The position numbers and the translations under genes are program-made. The notes below the pieces were generated by a model. It was not told the DNA's origin. It saw only the letters and a list, made by a program, of their open reading frames with translations, and made no database searches. 64,000 nt of DNA from Sipunculus nudus. Lineage: Eukaryota; Annelida; Sipuncula; Golfingiida; Sipunculidae. Position 1 is the stretch's first letter. Every line of letters begins with the position of its first letter. The DNA is taken from positions 80,594,659 to 80,658,658 of the forward strand of contig CM049313.1 in the NCBI GenBank assembly GCA_026874595.1, given 5' to 3'. Below, in pieces: positions 1 to 10,574 of the stretch.

Positions 1-34
1 GCTTATCCCTTCGCACATGTTGCTTTGTGCTGCC

Positions 35-48
35 GTTACCATGGTTAC
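35..48 (+). promoter_or_regulatory. RFX/X-box-like palindrome, array A
   Basis: GTTACCATGGTTAC: half-site GTTACC, two-base spacer AT, second half GGTTAC, one change from the perfect inverted repeat GGTAAC. The RFX family X-box is GTNRCC-N(0-3)-RGYAAC. It recurs once per A and D unit at the same offset. The sequence match is direct; binding is inference. Confidence 0.45.
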
Positions 49-205
49 CAAATTTTGGGGTAAAACTTGACAATCTGAAAATTCGGAGTTTTCCAGCTTC
101 TCTCTCTGTTGATATTTGCGATAGAAAGGTCTGGTGTTTGGCGTTAGACAGCATCCCTCTAGTTCTTAGTCATTCAATCGCAAGTCTCGTCATATCTCGC
201 ACCGT

Positions 206-222
206 TTCTCGTGAAACGAGAA
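206..222. repeat. Perfect hairpin TTCTCGT-GAA-ACGAGAA
   Basis: Seven-base-pair inverted repeat with a three-base loop, the inner part of one TCTCG cassette. It recurs in every A and D unit. One D unit (near 62105) carries a T-to-A change in the left arm. Confidence 0.8.
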
Positions 223-228
223 CACGTG
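223..228. promoter_or_regulatory. CACGTG E-box 1 of array A unit
   Basis: Palindromic E-box in the context ACACGTGACC, abutting the hairpin at 206-222. A second one lies at 382-387. Both recur in each A and D unit. This is the canonical core for MYC/USF/MITF-type bHLH factors; occupancy is not shown. Confidence 0.3.
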
Positions 229-335
229 ACCATTCAAAGAAATGCCTATAATTATGTCATTTTTCACGCTACAGACACATGGTTTGCAGCGCTGGATAGC
301 GGCTGACACTCGCAGTCACATTCAGGGGTCACATT

Positions 336-475
336 GTTAGTCTCGTCAAATCTCGCGCCGTTTTTCGCCAAACCACGAAGACACGTGCCGTCGCCGCAAG
401 TGGCGGCAGGGTCCCTACGGTGGGCGGCCGGCGTGTGCAGCGGTGCGTGACGGCCTCTCCGGGCCCCATCTATGA
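336..475. other. CpG-dense block in A/D unit
   Basis: About 140 bp with roughly 19 CpG dinucleotides by my count, including the second CACGTG box (382-387), in an otherwise AT-rich unit. It recurs at the same offset in all A and D copies. A diverged relative at 55743-55850 has lost several CpGs (CCGTCGCC there reads CAATTGCC), as expected from deamination. It is GC-rich on both strands and gives open frames on the minus strand, but its divergence pattern follows CpG decay, so I do not call it coding. It may be a promoter-like or unmethylated island, or just a foreign module. Confidence 0.6.
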
Positions 476-558
476 TCATACATGTTGGAGGCACAGTCCA
501 GACTTTATTGCTTGCCGGAAATCTTCGATTTTCGCAAGCTGGTTGGTCAGTCGCGGAT

Positions 559-597
559 GTCTGTTTGTCTGTTTGTTTGTTTGTTTGTTTGTCTGTC
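559..597 (+). repeat. TTTG/TGTC microsatellite in A unit
   Basis: Short imperfect TGTC/TTTG tetranucleotide stretch present in every long unit of the window. It produces the CLFVCLSV-type peptide repeats in translated frames, which are not genes. The left junction of array D falls inside this motif. Confidence 0.85.
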
Positions 598-695
598 CAG
601 TCTCTACAGGTCGCAATTTTGATCCCATCGCTTTCAAACTTTCACAGTTTGTGTAAAATCAAAAATGCAAGAAGCCTATTGTTTTTGGGCAATAT

Positions 696-720
696 AGGTC
701 AAAGGTCAAGGTCAAGGTCA
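696..720 (+). promoter_or_regulatory. Four tandem AGGTCA half-sites (DR1+DR0+DR0)
   Basis: AGGTCA at 696-701, 703-708, 709-714 and 715-720. The first two form a direct repeat with one-base spacing (DR1, the RXR/HNF4/COUP-TF type). The next two create TCAAGGTCA, the extended monomer site of NR5A/ERR receptors. The cluster recurs in every A and D unit, with degraded forms in B and C units. Binding is inference. Confidence 0.45.
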
Positions 721-1004
721 TCAAAAGTTCCTAAAGTGCTCTTTTCTTCATATCTCCATTACTATTTGTCATAGCCACTTCAAACAGGGCTCATTTTAAT
801 CGGCATTCCAAGGCCTTTCTTCTGATATATATGTTGCTGAAATCTGCTGTTTCTATGGTTACACATTTTGGGGGGAAACTCATGATTTTCGAAAATAAAA
901 GGCCTAATTTTTCTAACTTTGTCATTTTTAAAGCTAGAGAGTTCTAGTTTTTTGCATCAGATAGTACTAAATAAGCTTTTAATTATACAAGTGAAAGTCT
1001 CGTA

Positions 1005-1047
1005 AAATCTCGCACCATTTCTCGTCAAACGAGAATTTTCGAGATTT
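1005..1047. repeat. Nested TCTCG/CGAGA inverted repeat
   Basis: Outer arms AAATCTCG (1005-1012) and CGAGATTT (1040-1047) pair over 8 bp. Inner arms TTCTCG (1019-1024) and CGAGAA (1030-1035) pair over 6 bp around loop TCAAA. This two-tier palindrome recurs in all A and D units. Related versions occur in B (near 9570, 10020, 10170, 10318) and C (near 39033, with one mismatch in the outer arm). Confidence 0.75.
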
Positions 1048-1155
1048 CATTAAATATGGCTTACAGGTCGCATTTTTTAAACTATGACTTTGAAAATGAC
1101 ATATTTTGTGTTATTTAGAAATATCTCGAAACCAATTTTTCATTTTTTGGAAATA

Positions 1156-1169
1156 GCCACCAGGGGGCG
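1156..1169 (+). promoter_or_regulatory. CTCF-like box of array A
   Basis: GCCACCAGGGGGCG matches the vertebrate CTCF core (CCASYAGRKGGCR) without a mismatch in the core. Further copies are at 2423, 3693 (two extra G), 4962, 6233 and 7500, and in array D at 59248, 60517, 61786 and 63055, all on the + strand. CTCF is conserved in most bilaterians, so recognition is plausible but unproven. Confidence 0.5.
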
Positions 1170-4100
1170 TGGTACATGAAACACTGTAACATATCATTTT
1201 TCTGCAATATCTCAAAAAATATTAAACCTGACACCATTTTTTGGGTCGTATCTGAAACTAGGAACATTGGCTTATCCCTTCGCACATGTTGCTTTGTGCT
1301 GCCGTTACCATGGTTACCAAATTTTGGGGTAAAACTTGACAATCTGAAAATTCGGAGTTTTCCAGCTTCTCTCTCTGTTGATATTTGCGATAGAAAGGTC
1401 TGGTGTTTGGCGTTAGACAGCATCCCTCTAGTTCTTAGTCATTCAATCGCAAGTCTCGTCATATCTCGCACCGTTTCTCGTGAAACGAGAACACGTGACC
1501 ATTCAAAGAAATGCCTATAATTATGTCATTTTTCACGCTACAGACACATGGTTTGCAGCGCTGGATAGCGGCTGACACTCGCAGTCACATTCAGGGGTCA
1601 CATTGTTAGTCTCGTCAAATCTCGCGCCGTTTTTTCGCCAAACCACGAAGACACGTGCCGTCGCCGCAAGTGGCGGCAGGGTCCCTACGGTGGGCGGCCG
1701 GCGTGTGCAGCGGTGCGTGACGGCCTCTCCGGGCCCCATCTATGATCATACATGTTGGAGGCACAGTCCAGACTTTATTGCTTGCCGGAAATCTTCGATT
1801 TTCGCAAGCTGGTTGGTCAGTCGCGGATGTCTGTTTGTCTGTTTGTTTGTTTGTTTGTTTGTCTGTCCAGTCTCTACAGGTCGCAATTTTGATCCCATCG
1901 CTTTCAAACTTTCACAGTTTGTGTAAATCAAAAATGCAAGAAGCCTATTGTTTTTGGGCAATATAGGTCAAAGGTCAAGGTCAAGGTCATCAAAAGTTCC
2001 TAAAGTGCTCTTTTCTTCATATCTCCATTACTATTTGTCATAGCCACTTCAAACAGGGCTCATTTTAATCGGCATTCCAAGGCCTTTCTTCTGATATATA
2101 TGTTGCTGAAATCTGCTGTTTCTATGGTTACACATTTTGGGGGGAAACTCATGATTTTCGAAATAAAAGGCCTAATTTTTCTAACTTTGTCATTTTTAAA
2201 GCTAGAGAGTTCTAGTTTTTTGCATCAGATAGTACTAAATAAGCTTTTAATTATACAAGTGAAAGTCTCGTAAAATCTCGCACCATTTCTCGTCAAACGA
2301 GAATTTCGAGATTTCATTAAATATGGCTTACAGGTCGCATTTTTTAAACTATGACTTTGAAAATGACATATTTTGTGTTATTTAGAAATATCTCGAAACC
2401 AATTTTTCATTTTTTGGAAATAGCCACCAGGGGGCGTGGTACATGAAACACTGTAACATATCATTTTTCTGCAATATCTCAAAAAATATTAAACCTGACA
2501 CCATTTTTTGGGTCGTATCTGAAACTAGGAACATTGGCTTATCCCTTCGCACATGTTGCTTTGTGCTGCCGTTACCATGGTTACCAAATTTTGGGGTAAA
2601 ACTTGACAATCTGAAAATTCGGAGTTTTCCAGCTTCTCTCTCTGTTGATATTTGCGATAGAAAGGTCTGGTGTTTGGCGTTAGACAGCATCCCTCTAGTT
2701 CTTAGTCATTCAATCGCAAGTCTCGTCATATCTCGCACCGTTTCTCGTGAAACGAGAACACGTGACCATTCAAAGAAATGCCTATAATTATGTCATTTTT
2801 CACGCTACAGACACATGGTTTGCAGCGCTGGATAGCGGCTGACACTCGCAGTCACATTCAGGGGTCACATTGTTAGTCTCGTCAAATCTCGCGCCGTTTT
2901 TCGCCAAACCACGAAGACACGTGCCGTCGCCGCAAGTGGCGGCAGGGTCCCTACGGTGGGCGGCCGGCGTGTGCAGCGGTGCGTGACGGCCTCTCCGGGC
3001 CCCATCTATGATCATACATGTTGGAGGCACAGTCCAGACTTTATTGCTTGCCGGAAATCTTCGATTTTCGCAAGCTGGTTGGTCAGTCGCGGATGTCTGT
3101 TTGTCTGTTTGTTTGTTTGTTTGTTTGTCTGTCCAGTCTCTACAGGTCGCAATTTTGATCCCATCGCTTTCAAACTTTCACAGTTTGTGTAAAATCAAAA
3201 ATGCAAGAAGCCTATTGTTTTTGGGCAATATAGGTCAAAGGTCAAGGTCAAGGTCATCAAAAGTTCCTAAAGTGCTCTTTTCTTCATATCTCCATTACTA
3301 TTTGTCATAGCCACTTCAAACAGGGCTCATTTTAATCGGCATTCCAAGGCCTTTCTTCTGATATATATGTTGCTGAAATCTGCTGTTTCTATGGTTACAC
3401 ATTTTGGGGGGAAACTCATGATTTTCGAAAATAAAAGGCCTAATTTTTCTAACTTTGTCATTTTTAAAGCTAGAGAGTTCTAGTTTTTTGCATCAGATAG
3501 TACTAAATAAGCTTTTAATTATACAAGTGAAAGTCTCGTAAAATCTCGCACCATTTCTCGTCAAACGAGAATTTTCGAGATTTCATTAAATATGGCTTAC
3601 AGGTCGCATTTTTTTAAACTATGACTTTGAAAATGACATATTTTGTGTTATTTAGAAATATCTCGAAACCAATTTTTCATTTTTTGGAAATAGCCACCAG
3701 GGGGGGCGTGGTACATGAAACACTGTAACATATCATTTTTCTGCAATATCTCAAAAAATATTAAACCTGACACCATTTTTTGGGTCGTATCTGAAACTAG
3801 GAACATTGGCTTATCCCTTCGCACATGTTGCTTTGTGCTGCCGTTACCATGGTTACCAAATTTTGGGGTAAAACTTGACAATCTGAAAATTCGGAGTTTT
3901 CCAGCTTCTCTCTCTGTTGATATTTGCGATAGAAAGGTCTGGTGTTTGGCGTTAGACAGCATCCCTCTAGTTCTTAGTCATTCAATCGCAAGTCTCGTCA
4001 TATCTCGCACCGTTTCTCGTGAAACGAGAACACGTGACCATTCAAAGAAATGCCTATAATTATGTCATTTTTCACGCTACAGACACATGGTTTGCAGCGC

Positions 4101-7100
4101 TGGATAGCGGCTGACACTCGCAGTCACATTCAGGGGTCACATTGTTAGTCTCGTCAAATCTCGCGCCGTTTTTCGCCAAACCACGAAGACACGTGCCGTC
4201 GCCGCAAGTGGCGGCAGGGTCCCTACGGTGGGCGGCCGGCGTGTGCAGCGGTGCGTGACGGCCTCTCCGGGCCCCATCTATGATCATACATGTTGGAGGC
4301 ACAGTCCAGACTTTATTGCTTGCCGGAAATCTTCGATTTTCGCAAGCTGGTTGGTCAGTCGCGGATGTCTGTTTGTCTGTTTGTTTGTTTGTTTGTTGTC
4401 TGTCCAGTCTCTACAGGTCGCAATTTTGATCCCATCGCTTTCAAACTTTCACAGTTTGTGTAAAATCAAAAATGCAAGAAGCCTATTGTTTTTGGGCAAT
4501 ATAGGTCAAAGGTCAAGGGTCAAGGTCATCAAAGTTCCTAAAGTGCTCTTTTCTTCATATCTCCATTACTATTTGTCATAGCCACTTCAAACAGGGCTCA
4601 TTTTAATCGGCATTCCAAGGCCTTTCTTCTGATATATATGTTGCTGAAATCTGCTGTTTCTATGGTTACACATTTTGGGGGGAAACTCATGATTTTCGAA
4701 AATAAAAGGCCTAATTTTTCTAACTTTGTCATTTTTAAAGCTAGAGAGTTCTAGTTTTTTGCATCAGATAGTACTAAATAAGCTTTTAATTATACAAGTG
4801 AAAGTCTCGTAAAATCTCGCACCATTTCTCGTCAAACGAGAATTTTCGAGATTTCATTAAATATGGCTTACAGGTCGCATTTTTTAAACTATGACTTTGA
4901 AAATGACATATTTTGTGTTATTTAGAAATATCTCGAAACCAATTTTTCATTTTTGGAAATAGCCACCAGGGGGCGTGGTACATGAAACACTGTAACATAT
5001 CATTTTTCTGCAATATCTCAAAAAATATTAAACCTGACACCATTTTTTTGGGTCGTATCTGAAACTAGGAACATTGGCTTATCCCTTCGCACATGTTGCT
5101 TTGTGCTGCCGTTACCATGGTTACCAAATTTTGGGGTAAAACTTGACAATCTGAAAATTCGGAGTTTTCCAGCTTCTCTCTCTGTTGATATTTGCGATAG
5201 AAAGGTCTGGTGTTTGGCGTTAGACAGCATCCCTCTAGTTCTTAGTCATTCAATCGCAAGTCTCGTCATATCTCGCACCGTTTCTCGTGAAACGAGAACA
5301 CGTGACCATTCAAAGAAATGCCTATAATTATGTCATTTTTCACGCTACAGACACATGGTTTGCAGCGCTGGATAGCGGCTGACACTCGCAGTCACATTGC
5401 AGGGGTCACATTGTTAGTCTCGTCAAATCTCGCGCCGTTTTTCGCCAAACCACGAAGACACGTGCCGTCGCCGCAAGTGGCGGCAGGGTCCCTACGGTGG
5501 GCGGCCGGCGTGTGCAGCGGTGCGTGACGGCCTCTCCGGGCCCCATCTATGATCATACATGTTGGAGGCACAGTCCAGACTTTATTGCTTGCCGGAAATC
5601 TTCGATTTTCGCAAGCTGGTTGGTCAGTCGCGGATGTCTGTTTGTCTGTTTGTTTGTTTGTTTGTTTGTCTGTCCAGTCTCTACAGGTCGCAATTTTGAT
5701 CCCATCGCTTTCAAACTTTCACAGTTTGTGTAAAATCAAAAATGCAAGAAGCCTATTGTTTTTGGGCAATATAGGTCAAAGGTCAAGGTCAAGGTCATCA
5801 AAAGTTCCTAAAGTGCTCTTTTCTTCATATCTCCATTACTATTTGTCATAGCCACTTCAAACAGGGCTCATTTTAATCGGCATTCCAAGGCCTTTCTTCT
5901 GATATATATGTTGCTGAAATCTGCTGTTTCTATGGTTACACATTTTGGGGGGAAACTCATGATTTTCGAAAATAAAAGGCCTAATTTTTCTAACTTTGTC
6001 ATTTTTAAAGCTAGAGAGTTCTAGTTTTTTGCATCAGATAGTACTAAATAAGCTTTTAATTATACAAGTGAAAGTCTCGTAAAATCTCGCACCATTTCTC
6101 GTCAAACGAGAATTTTCGAGATTTCATTAAATATGGCTTACAGGTCGCATTTTTTAAACTATGACTTTGAAAATGACATATTTTGTGTTATTTAGAAATA
6201 TCTCGAAACCAATTTTTCATTTTTTGGAAATAGCCACCAGGGGGCGTGGTACATGAAACACTGTAACATATCATTTTTCTGCAATATCTCAAAAAATATT
6301 AAACCTGACACCATTTTTTGGGTCGTATCTGAAACTAGGAACATTGGCTTATCCCTTCGCACATGTTGCTTTGTGCTGCCGTTACCATGGTTACCAAATT
6401 TTGGGGTAAAACTTGACAATCTGAAAATTCGGAGTTTTCCAGCTTCTCTCTCTGTGATATTTGCGATAGAAAGGTCTGGTGTTTGGCGTTAGACAGCATC
6501 CCTCTAGTTCTTAGTCATTCAATCGCAAGTCTCGTCATATCTCGCACCGTTTCTCGTGAAACGAGAACACGTGACCATTCAAAGAAATGCCTATAATTAT
6601 GTCATTTTTCACGCTACAGACACATGGTTTGCAGCGCTGGATAGCGGCTGACACTCGCAGTCACATTCAGGGGTCACATTGTTAGTCTCGTCAAATCTCG
6701 CGCCGTTTTTCGCCAAACCACGAAGACACGTGCCGTCGCCGCAAGTGGCGGCAGGGTCCCTACGGTGGGCGGCCGGCGTGTGCAGCGGTGCGTGACGGCC
6801 TCTCCGGGCCCCATCTATGATCATACATGTTGGAGGCACAGTCCAGACTTTATTGCTTGCCGGAAATCTTCGATTTTCGCAAGCTGGTTGGTCAGTCGCG
6901 GATGTCTGTTTGTCTGTTTGTTTGTTTGTTTGTTTGTCTGTCCAGTCTCTACAGGTCGCAATTTTGATCCCATCGCTTTCAAACTTTCACAGTTTGTGTA
7001 AAATCAAAATGCAAGAAGCCTATTGTTTTTGGGCAATATAGGTCAAAGGTCAAGGTCAAGGTCATCAAAAGTTCCTAAAGTGCTCTTTTCTTCATATCTC

Positions 7101-8050
7101 CATTACTATTTGTCATAGCCACTTCAAACAGGGCTCATTTTAATCGGCATTCCAAGGCCTTTCTTCTGATATATATGTTGCTGAAATCTGCTGTTTCTAT
7201 GGTTACACATTTTGGGGGGAAACTCATGATTTTCGAAAATAAAAGGCCTAATTTTTCTAACTTTGTCATTTTTAAAGCTAGAGAGTTCTAGTTTTTTGCA
7301 TCAGATAGTACTAAATAAGCTTTTAATTATACAAGTGAAAGTCTCGTAAAATCTCGCACCATTTCTCGTCAAACGAGAATTTTCGAGATTTCATTAAATA
7401 TGGCTTACAGGTCGCATTTTTTAAACTATGACTTTGAAAATGACATATTTTGTGTTATTTAGAAATATCTCGAAACCAATTTTTCATTTTTTGGAAATAG
7501 CCACCAGGGGGCGTGGTACATGAAACACTGTAACATATCATTTTTCTGCAATATCTCAAAAAATATTAAACCTGACACCATTTTTTGGGTCGTATCTGAA
7601 ACTAGGAACATTGGCTTATCCCTTCGCACATGTTGCTTTGTGCTGCCGTTACCATGGTTACCAAATTTTGGGGTAAAACTTGACAATCTGAAAATTCGGA
7701 GTTTTCCAGCTTCTCTCTCTGTTGATATTTGCGATAGAAAGGTCTGGTGTTTGGCGTTAGACAGCATCCCTCTAGTTCTTAGTCATTCAATCGCAAGTCT
7801 CGTCATATCTCGCACCGTTTCTCGTGAAACGAGAACACGTGACCATTCAAAGAAATGCCTATAATTATGTCATTTTTCACGCTACAGACACATGGTTTGC
7901 AGCGCTGGATAGCGGCTGACACTCGCAGTCACATTCAGGGGTCACATTGTTAGTCTCGTCAAATCTCGCGCCGTTTTTCGCCAAACCACGAAGACACGTG
8001 CCGTCGCCGCAAGTGGCGGCAGGGTCCCTACGGTGGGCGGCCGGCGTGTG

Positions 8051-8550
8051 NNNNNNNNNNNNNNNNNNNNNNNNNNNNNNNNNNNNNNNNNNNNNNNNNN
8101 NNNNNNNNNNNNNNNNNNNNNNNNNNNNNNNNNNNNNNNNNNNNNNNNNNNNNNNNNNNNNNNNNNNNNNNNNNNNNNNNNNNNNNNNNNNNNNNNNNNN
8201 NNNNNNNNNNNNNNNNNNNNNNNNNNNNNNNNNNNNNNNNNNNNNNNNNNNNNNNNNNNNNNNNNNNNNNNNNNNNNNNNNNNNNNNNNNNNNNNNNNNN
8301 NNNNNNNNNNNNNNNNNNNNNNNNNNNNNNNNNNNNNNNNNNNNNNNNNNNNNNNNNNNNNNNNNNNNNNNNNNNNNNNNNNNNNNNNNNNNNNNNNNNN
8401 NNNNNNNNNNNNNNNNNNNNNNNNNNNNNNNNNNNNNNNNNNNNNNNNNNNNNNNNNNNNNNNNNNNNNNNNNNNNNNNNNNNNNNNNNNNNNNNNNNNN
8501 NNNNNNNNNNNNNNNNNNNNNNNNNNNNNNNNNNNNNNNNNNNNNNNNNN
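8051..8550. other. Assembly gap, 500 N
   Basis: Exactly 500 N between array A and array B, the usual placeholder for a gap of unknown size. The A-to-B junction is therefore not sequenced. Confidence 0.98.
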
Positions 8551-8877
8551 CACAGCTTTGACGGAATCCTTTTGAAACTGGGACATCTCATGGTATACAC
8601 TAATAATACGAAACGCATTTGTCGTCTTCGGAATATGTCTGCTAGAGGGCGCTACAGTCGAGCCTCCCTAGTATATCATTAATTCGCCATACCTCCAAAA
8701 TTATAAATCTAAATTACATAAATTATAACTCATTTTCTTCCTTTGAATCTTTTCAATCACCAGGTTATGTCATCTGGTGTCAATCTTGTCTCACAAAGTC
8801 CGTATGTCTGTCTGTTCGTCTTTTGTTGTCAGCTTTGTCTGCTTGCCTGTTTTTTTTGTCTCATATGTCATTCTACG
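8551..8877 (+). repeat. 330-bp module (continuation of the module series)
   Basis: Equivalent to 16497-16826. It carries the GGCCACAG...GAATCCTTTTGAAACT head, a weak CTCF-like box (CTAGAGGGCGCTA near 8645), the CCAAAATTATAAA block and a short TGTC tail. The series continues at 15507-16826. Confidence 0.75.
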
Positions 8878-9273
8878 GGCCACATATTCTCAGCAATGTC
8901 CCTGAGAGTCATTCCATTAATAGAAAACCGACAATATGTTCTGTCTGTCCGTCTGTGTTTCACTTCCGATTTCCGGCAAGCGTTCGACCTATGGTCGTCT
9001 AGTTTGTTGCTTGCCGGAATCAAAGATTTCGGCAAGCATATTGCTCAGTTGCGTATGTCTGTTTGTCTGTCTGTTTGTTGCTTGCCGGAAATCTTCGATT
9101 TTCGCAAGCATGTTGATCACCCGCGTATGTTTGTTTGTTTGTTTGTTTGTTTGTCTGTCTGTTTGTCTGTATGTACACGCGCTAGAGGCCACAGTTTTTA
9201 AGCAATCGCTCTGAAACTTATGCATCAAGTGTAAGATTGGTTCTCCTCGGAGCCTATTGTTTTTGGTCATGAT

Positions 9274-9298
9274 CGGTCAAAGGTCAAGGTCAGGGTCA
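9274..9298 (+). promoter_or_regulatory. Tandem GGTCA half-sites in B
   Basis: CGGTCA 9274-9279, AGGTCA 9281-9286, AGGTCA 9287-9292 and GGGTCA 9293-9298: the same DR1-DR0-DR0 spacing as in array A. A second cluster is at 15137-15161, ending in AGGTCG. Confidence 0.4.
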
Positions 9299-9426
9299 CC
9301 AAAAAACCTAAAATCTTTATTTTCTTCATATGTTCGTCAATAATAATCGTAGCCGCATAATCTGTAGCTCATTTTATTCCTCACTATGTTAGCTTTCCAA
9401 GTGCTGGCAAATTTTTCCGGTCAATG

Positions 9427-9440
9427 GTTACCATGGTAAC
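9427..9440. promoter_or_regulatory. Perfect X-box-like palindrome in B
   Basis: GTTACCATGGTAAC is a perfect 14-bp inverted repeat and a full match to the RFX consensus. Relatives in the same unit: GTTACCATGGTAAG at 9872-9885 and GTAACCATGGTTAC (also a perfect palindrome) at 15290-15303. Confidence 0.5.
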
Positions 9441-9723
9441 GTATTTTTGGGGGAAATTCAGAAAATTCGAAAATTTCCCTCCAAATTTCTCATTATTCAA
9501 GTTAGAGAGGTCTAGTTTTTTGTATTGCGTAGCATTTAATATGCTCTATGCGAAATTAATGTAAGTCTCGCAAAATCTCGTGCCATTTGTCGTCAAATGA
9601 GACTTTTCGAGATTTCATTAAATACGATTTACAGGTGGCAGTTTTACAGCTAAGGTTCTGAAAGTGACATATTTTCTGTTGTTCTGTATTATCTCGAACT
9701 TGTTTTTTCATTTTTTGAAATTA

Positions 9724-9737
9724 GCCACCAGGGGGCG
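9724..9737 (+). promoter_or_regulatory. CTCF-like box in B
   Basis: GCCACCAGGGGGCG, identical in the core to the A-unit box. Other boxes in the B unit are at 15597-15611 and 15924-15938 (GCCGCTAGGGGGCGC), 16256-16270 (GCCACTAGTGGGCGC) and near 8640 and 16589 (CTAGAGGGCGC). All are on the + strand. Confidence 0.45.
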
Positions 9738-10574
9738 TGGTACTGGAAACACTGCAACTTACCATTTTTCTGCAATACCAAAAAAAATATTAAACGTGGC
9801 ACAATGTTTACTGTCTTATCTGAAACTAGGATCGTCGGCTTATTCCTGCCTACATGTAGCTTTGCGCTGCTGTTACCATGGTAAGCAAGTTTTGGGGTAA
9901 AACTTGGCAATCTGAAAATAATAAGTTTTTTGCTTCTATCTCTGTTAATATTTATACTACAAGTGTCTAGTTTTCTGCATGAGGTAGCATTCCCTTCCCA
10001 CTAATGCAGTTAATTGCAAGTCTCGTAGAATCTCGCTCTGTTTTCCGTCAAACGAGAAATTACGAGATTTCACAGAAATGCATATAACTTGGTCACCTTT
10101 TCGGCTAAAGAGGAGCAGTTTTCAGCATTTTGTTGCGTTTTGGGAGCTTAACAAGATAATAACTTATATCTCGCCACATCTCGTACCATCTCCCGCCAAA
10201 TGAGAATATTCGAGAATTCGAACAAATGTCTATATCTCTGTCATTTGAATGCCAGAGATTTTATTTTTCTATTGTTCAAGATTCACTTGACTAGTTTGAA
10301 GTGACAAAATTGAATATCTCGTCATATCTCGCATCATTTCTTGTCAAACGAGAACATGGGACCATTCAAAGATACGCCTATAATTCTGTTATTTTAATGC
10401 TGAAGACCTTTAGTTTTCAGCATTCGATAGCGTCTAACACTCTCGGTCACATTATGTGTTTATATTGTAAGTTTCGTCAAATCTGGGATCGTTTTTTCTT
10501 CAAATAAAAAAGTACATCCTATTGCCGTGACCATAAGTGGCGGCAGTATGTGATAGTAAATGTCGGCAGGGGCA

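Larger units (their letters stand above)
1..8050 (+). repeat. Tandem array A, 1.269-kb unit
   Basis: Head-to-tail array with units anchored on GCTTATCCCTTCGCACATG starting at 1, 1270, 2537, 3809, 5077, 6347 and 7614; the last is cut by the N gap. Spacings are 1267-1272 bp, and the variation I see between units is almost entirely one- or two-base indels, mostly in homopolymers. Each unit contains in order an X-box-like palindrome, TCTCG hairpins, two CACGTG boxes, a CpG-dense block, a TTTG stretch, AGGTCA half-sites, a second TCTCG hairpin and one CTCF-like box. No reading frame longer than about 117 codons exists and none looks protein-like. The true ends of the unit are unknown because both array ends lie outside the readable sequence. 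Confidence 0.97.
8990..10560 (+). repeat. A-like long module inside B
   Basis: Diverged relative of the A unit with the same module order: GCTTGCCGG blocks (9010, 9080), TTTG/TGTC stretch (9120-9175), half-sites (9274-9298), X-box-like palindromes (9427, 9872), TCTCG cassettes (near 9570, 10020, 10170, 10318 and a worn one near 10468), and a CTCF-like box (9724). Homology ends around AAGTGGCGGCAG near 10545, where the A unit enters its CpG-dense block. Copies lie at +7948, +15896 and +23855. Confidence 0.85.

Noticed and set aside
336-475. tRNA-derived SINE head
   Set aside because: No convincing A box or B box on either strand and no poly-A or simple tail following it.
420-656. Recurring short frames of 60-140 codons in arrays A, C and D, including CLFVCLSV-type peptides
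   Set aside because: They are translations of the TTTG/TGTC stretch and module sequence, occur on both strands over the same bases, and shift with homopolymer indels between units.
1030-1048. Heat-shock element in GAGAATTTTCGAGATTTC
   Set aside because: Only two of the three required alternating GAA/TTC blocks are properly spaced; explained by the TCTCG palindrome.
1-8050. Tandem rDNA, 5S or histone cluster, suggested by 1.27-kb periodicity
   Set aside because: No histone frames, no 5S internal control region and no rRNA-like sequence in the unit.
7942-8618. Long frames across the N gaps (also near 37454-38178)
   Set aside because: Most of each frame is N; the real sequence on either side has no supporting coding pattern.
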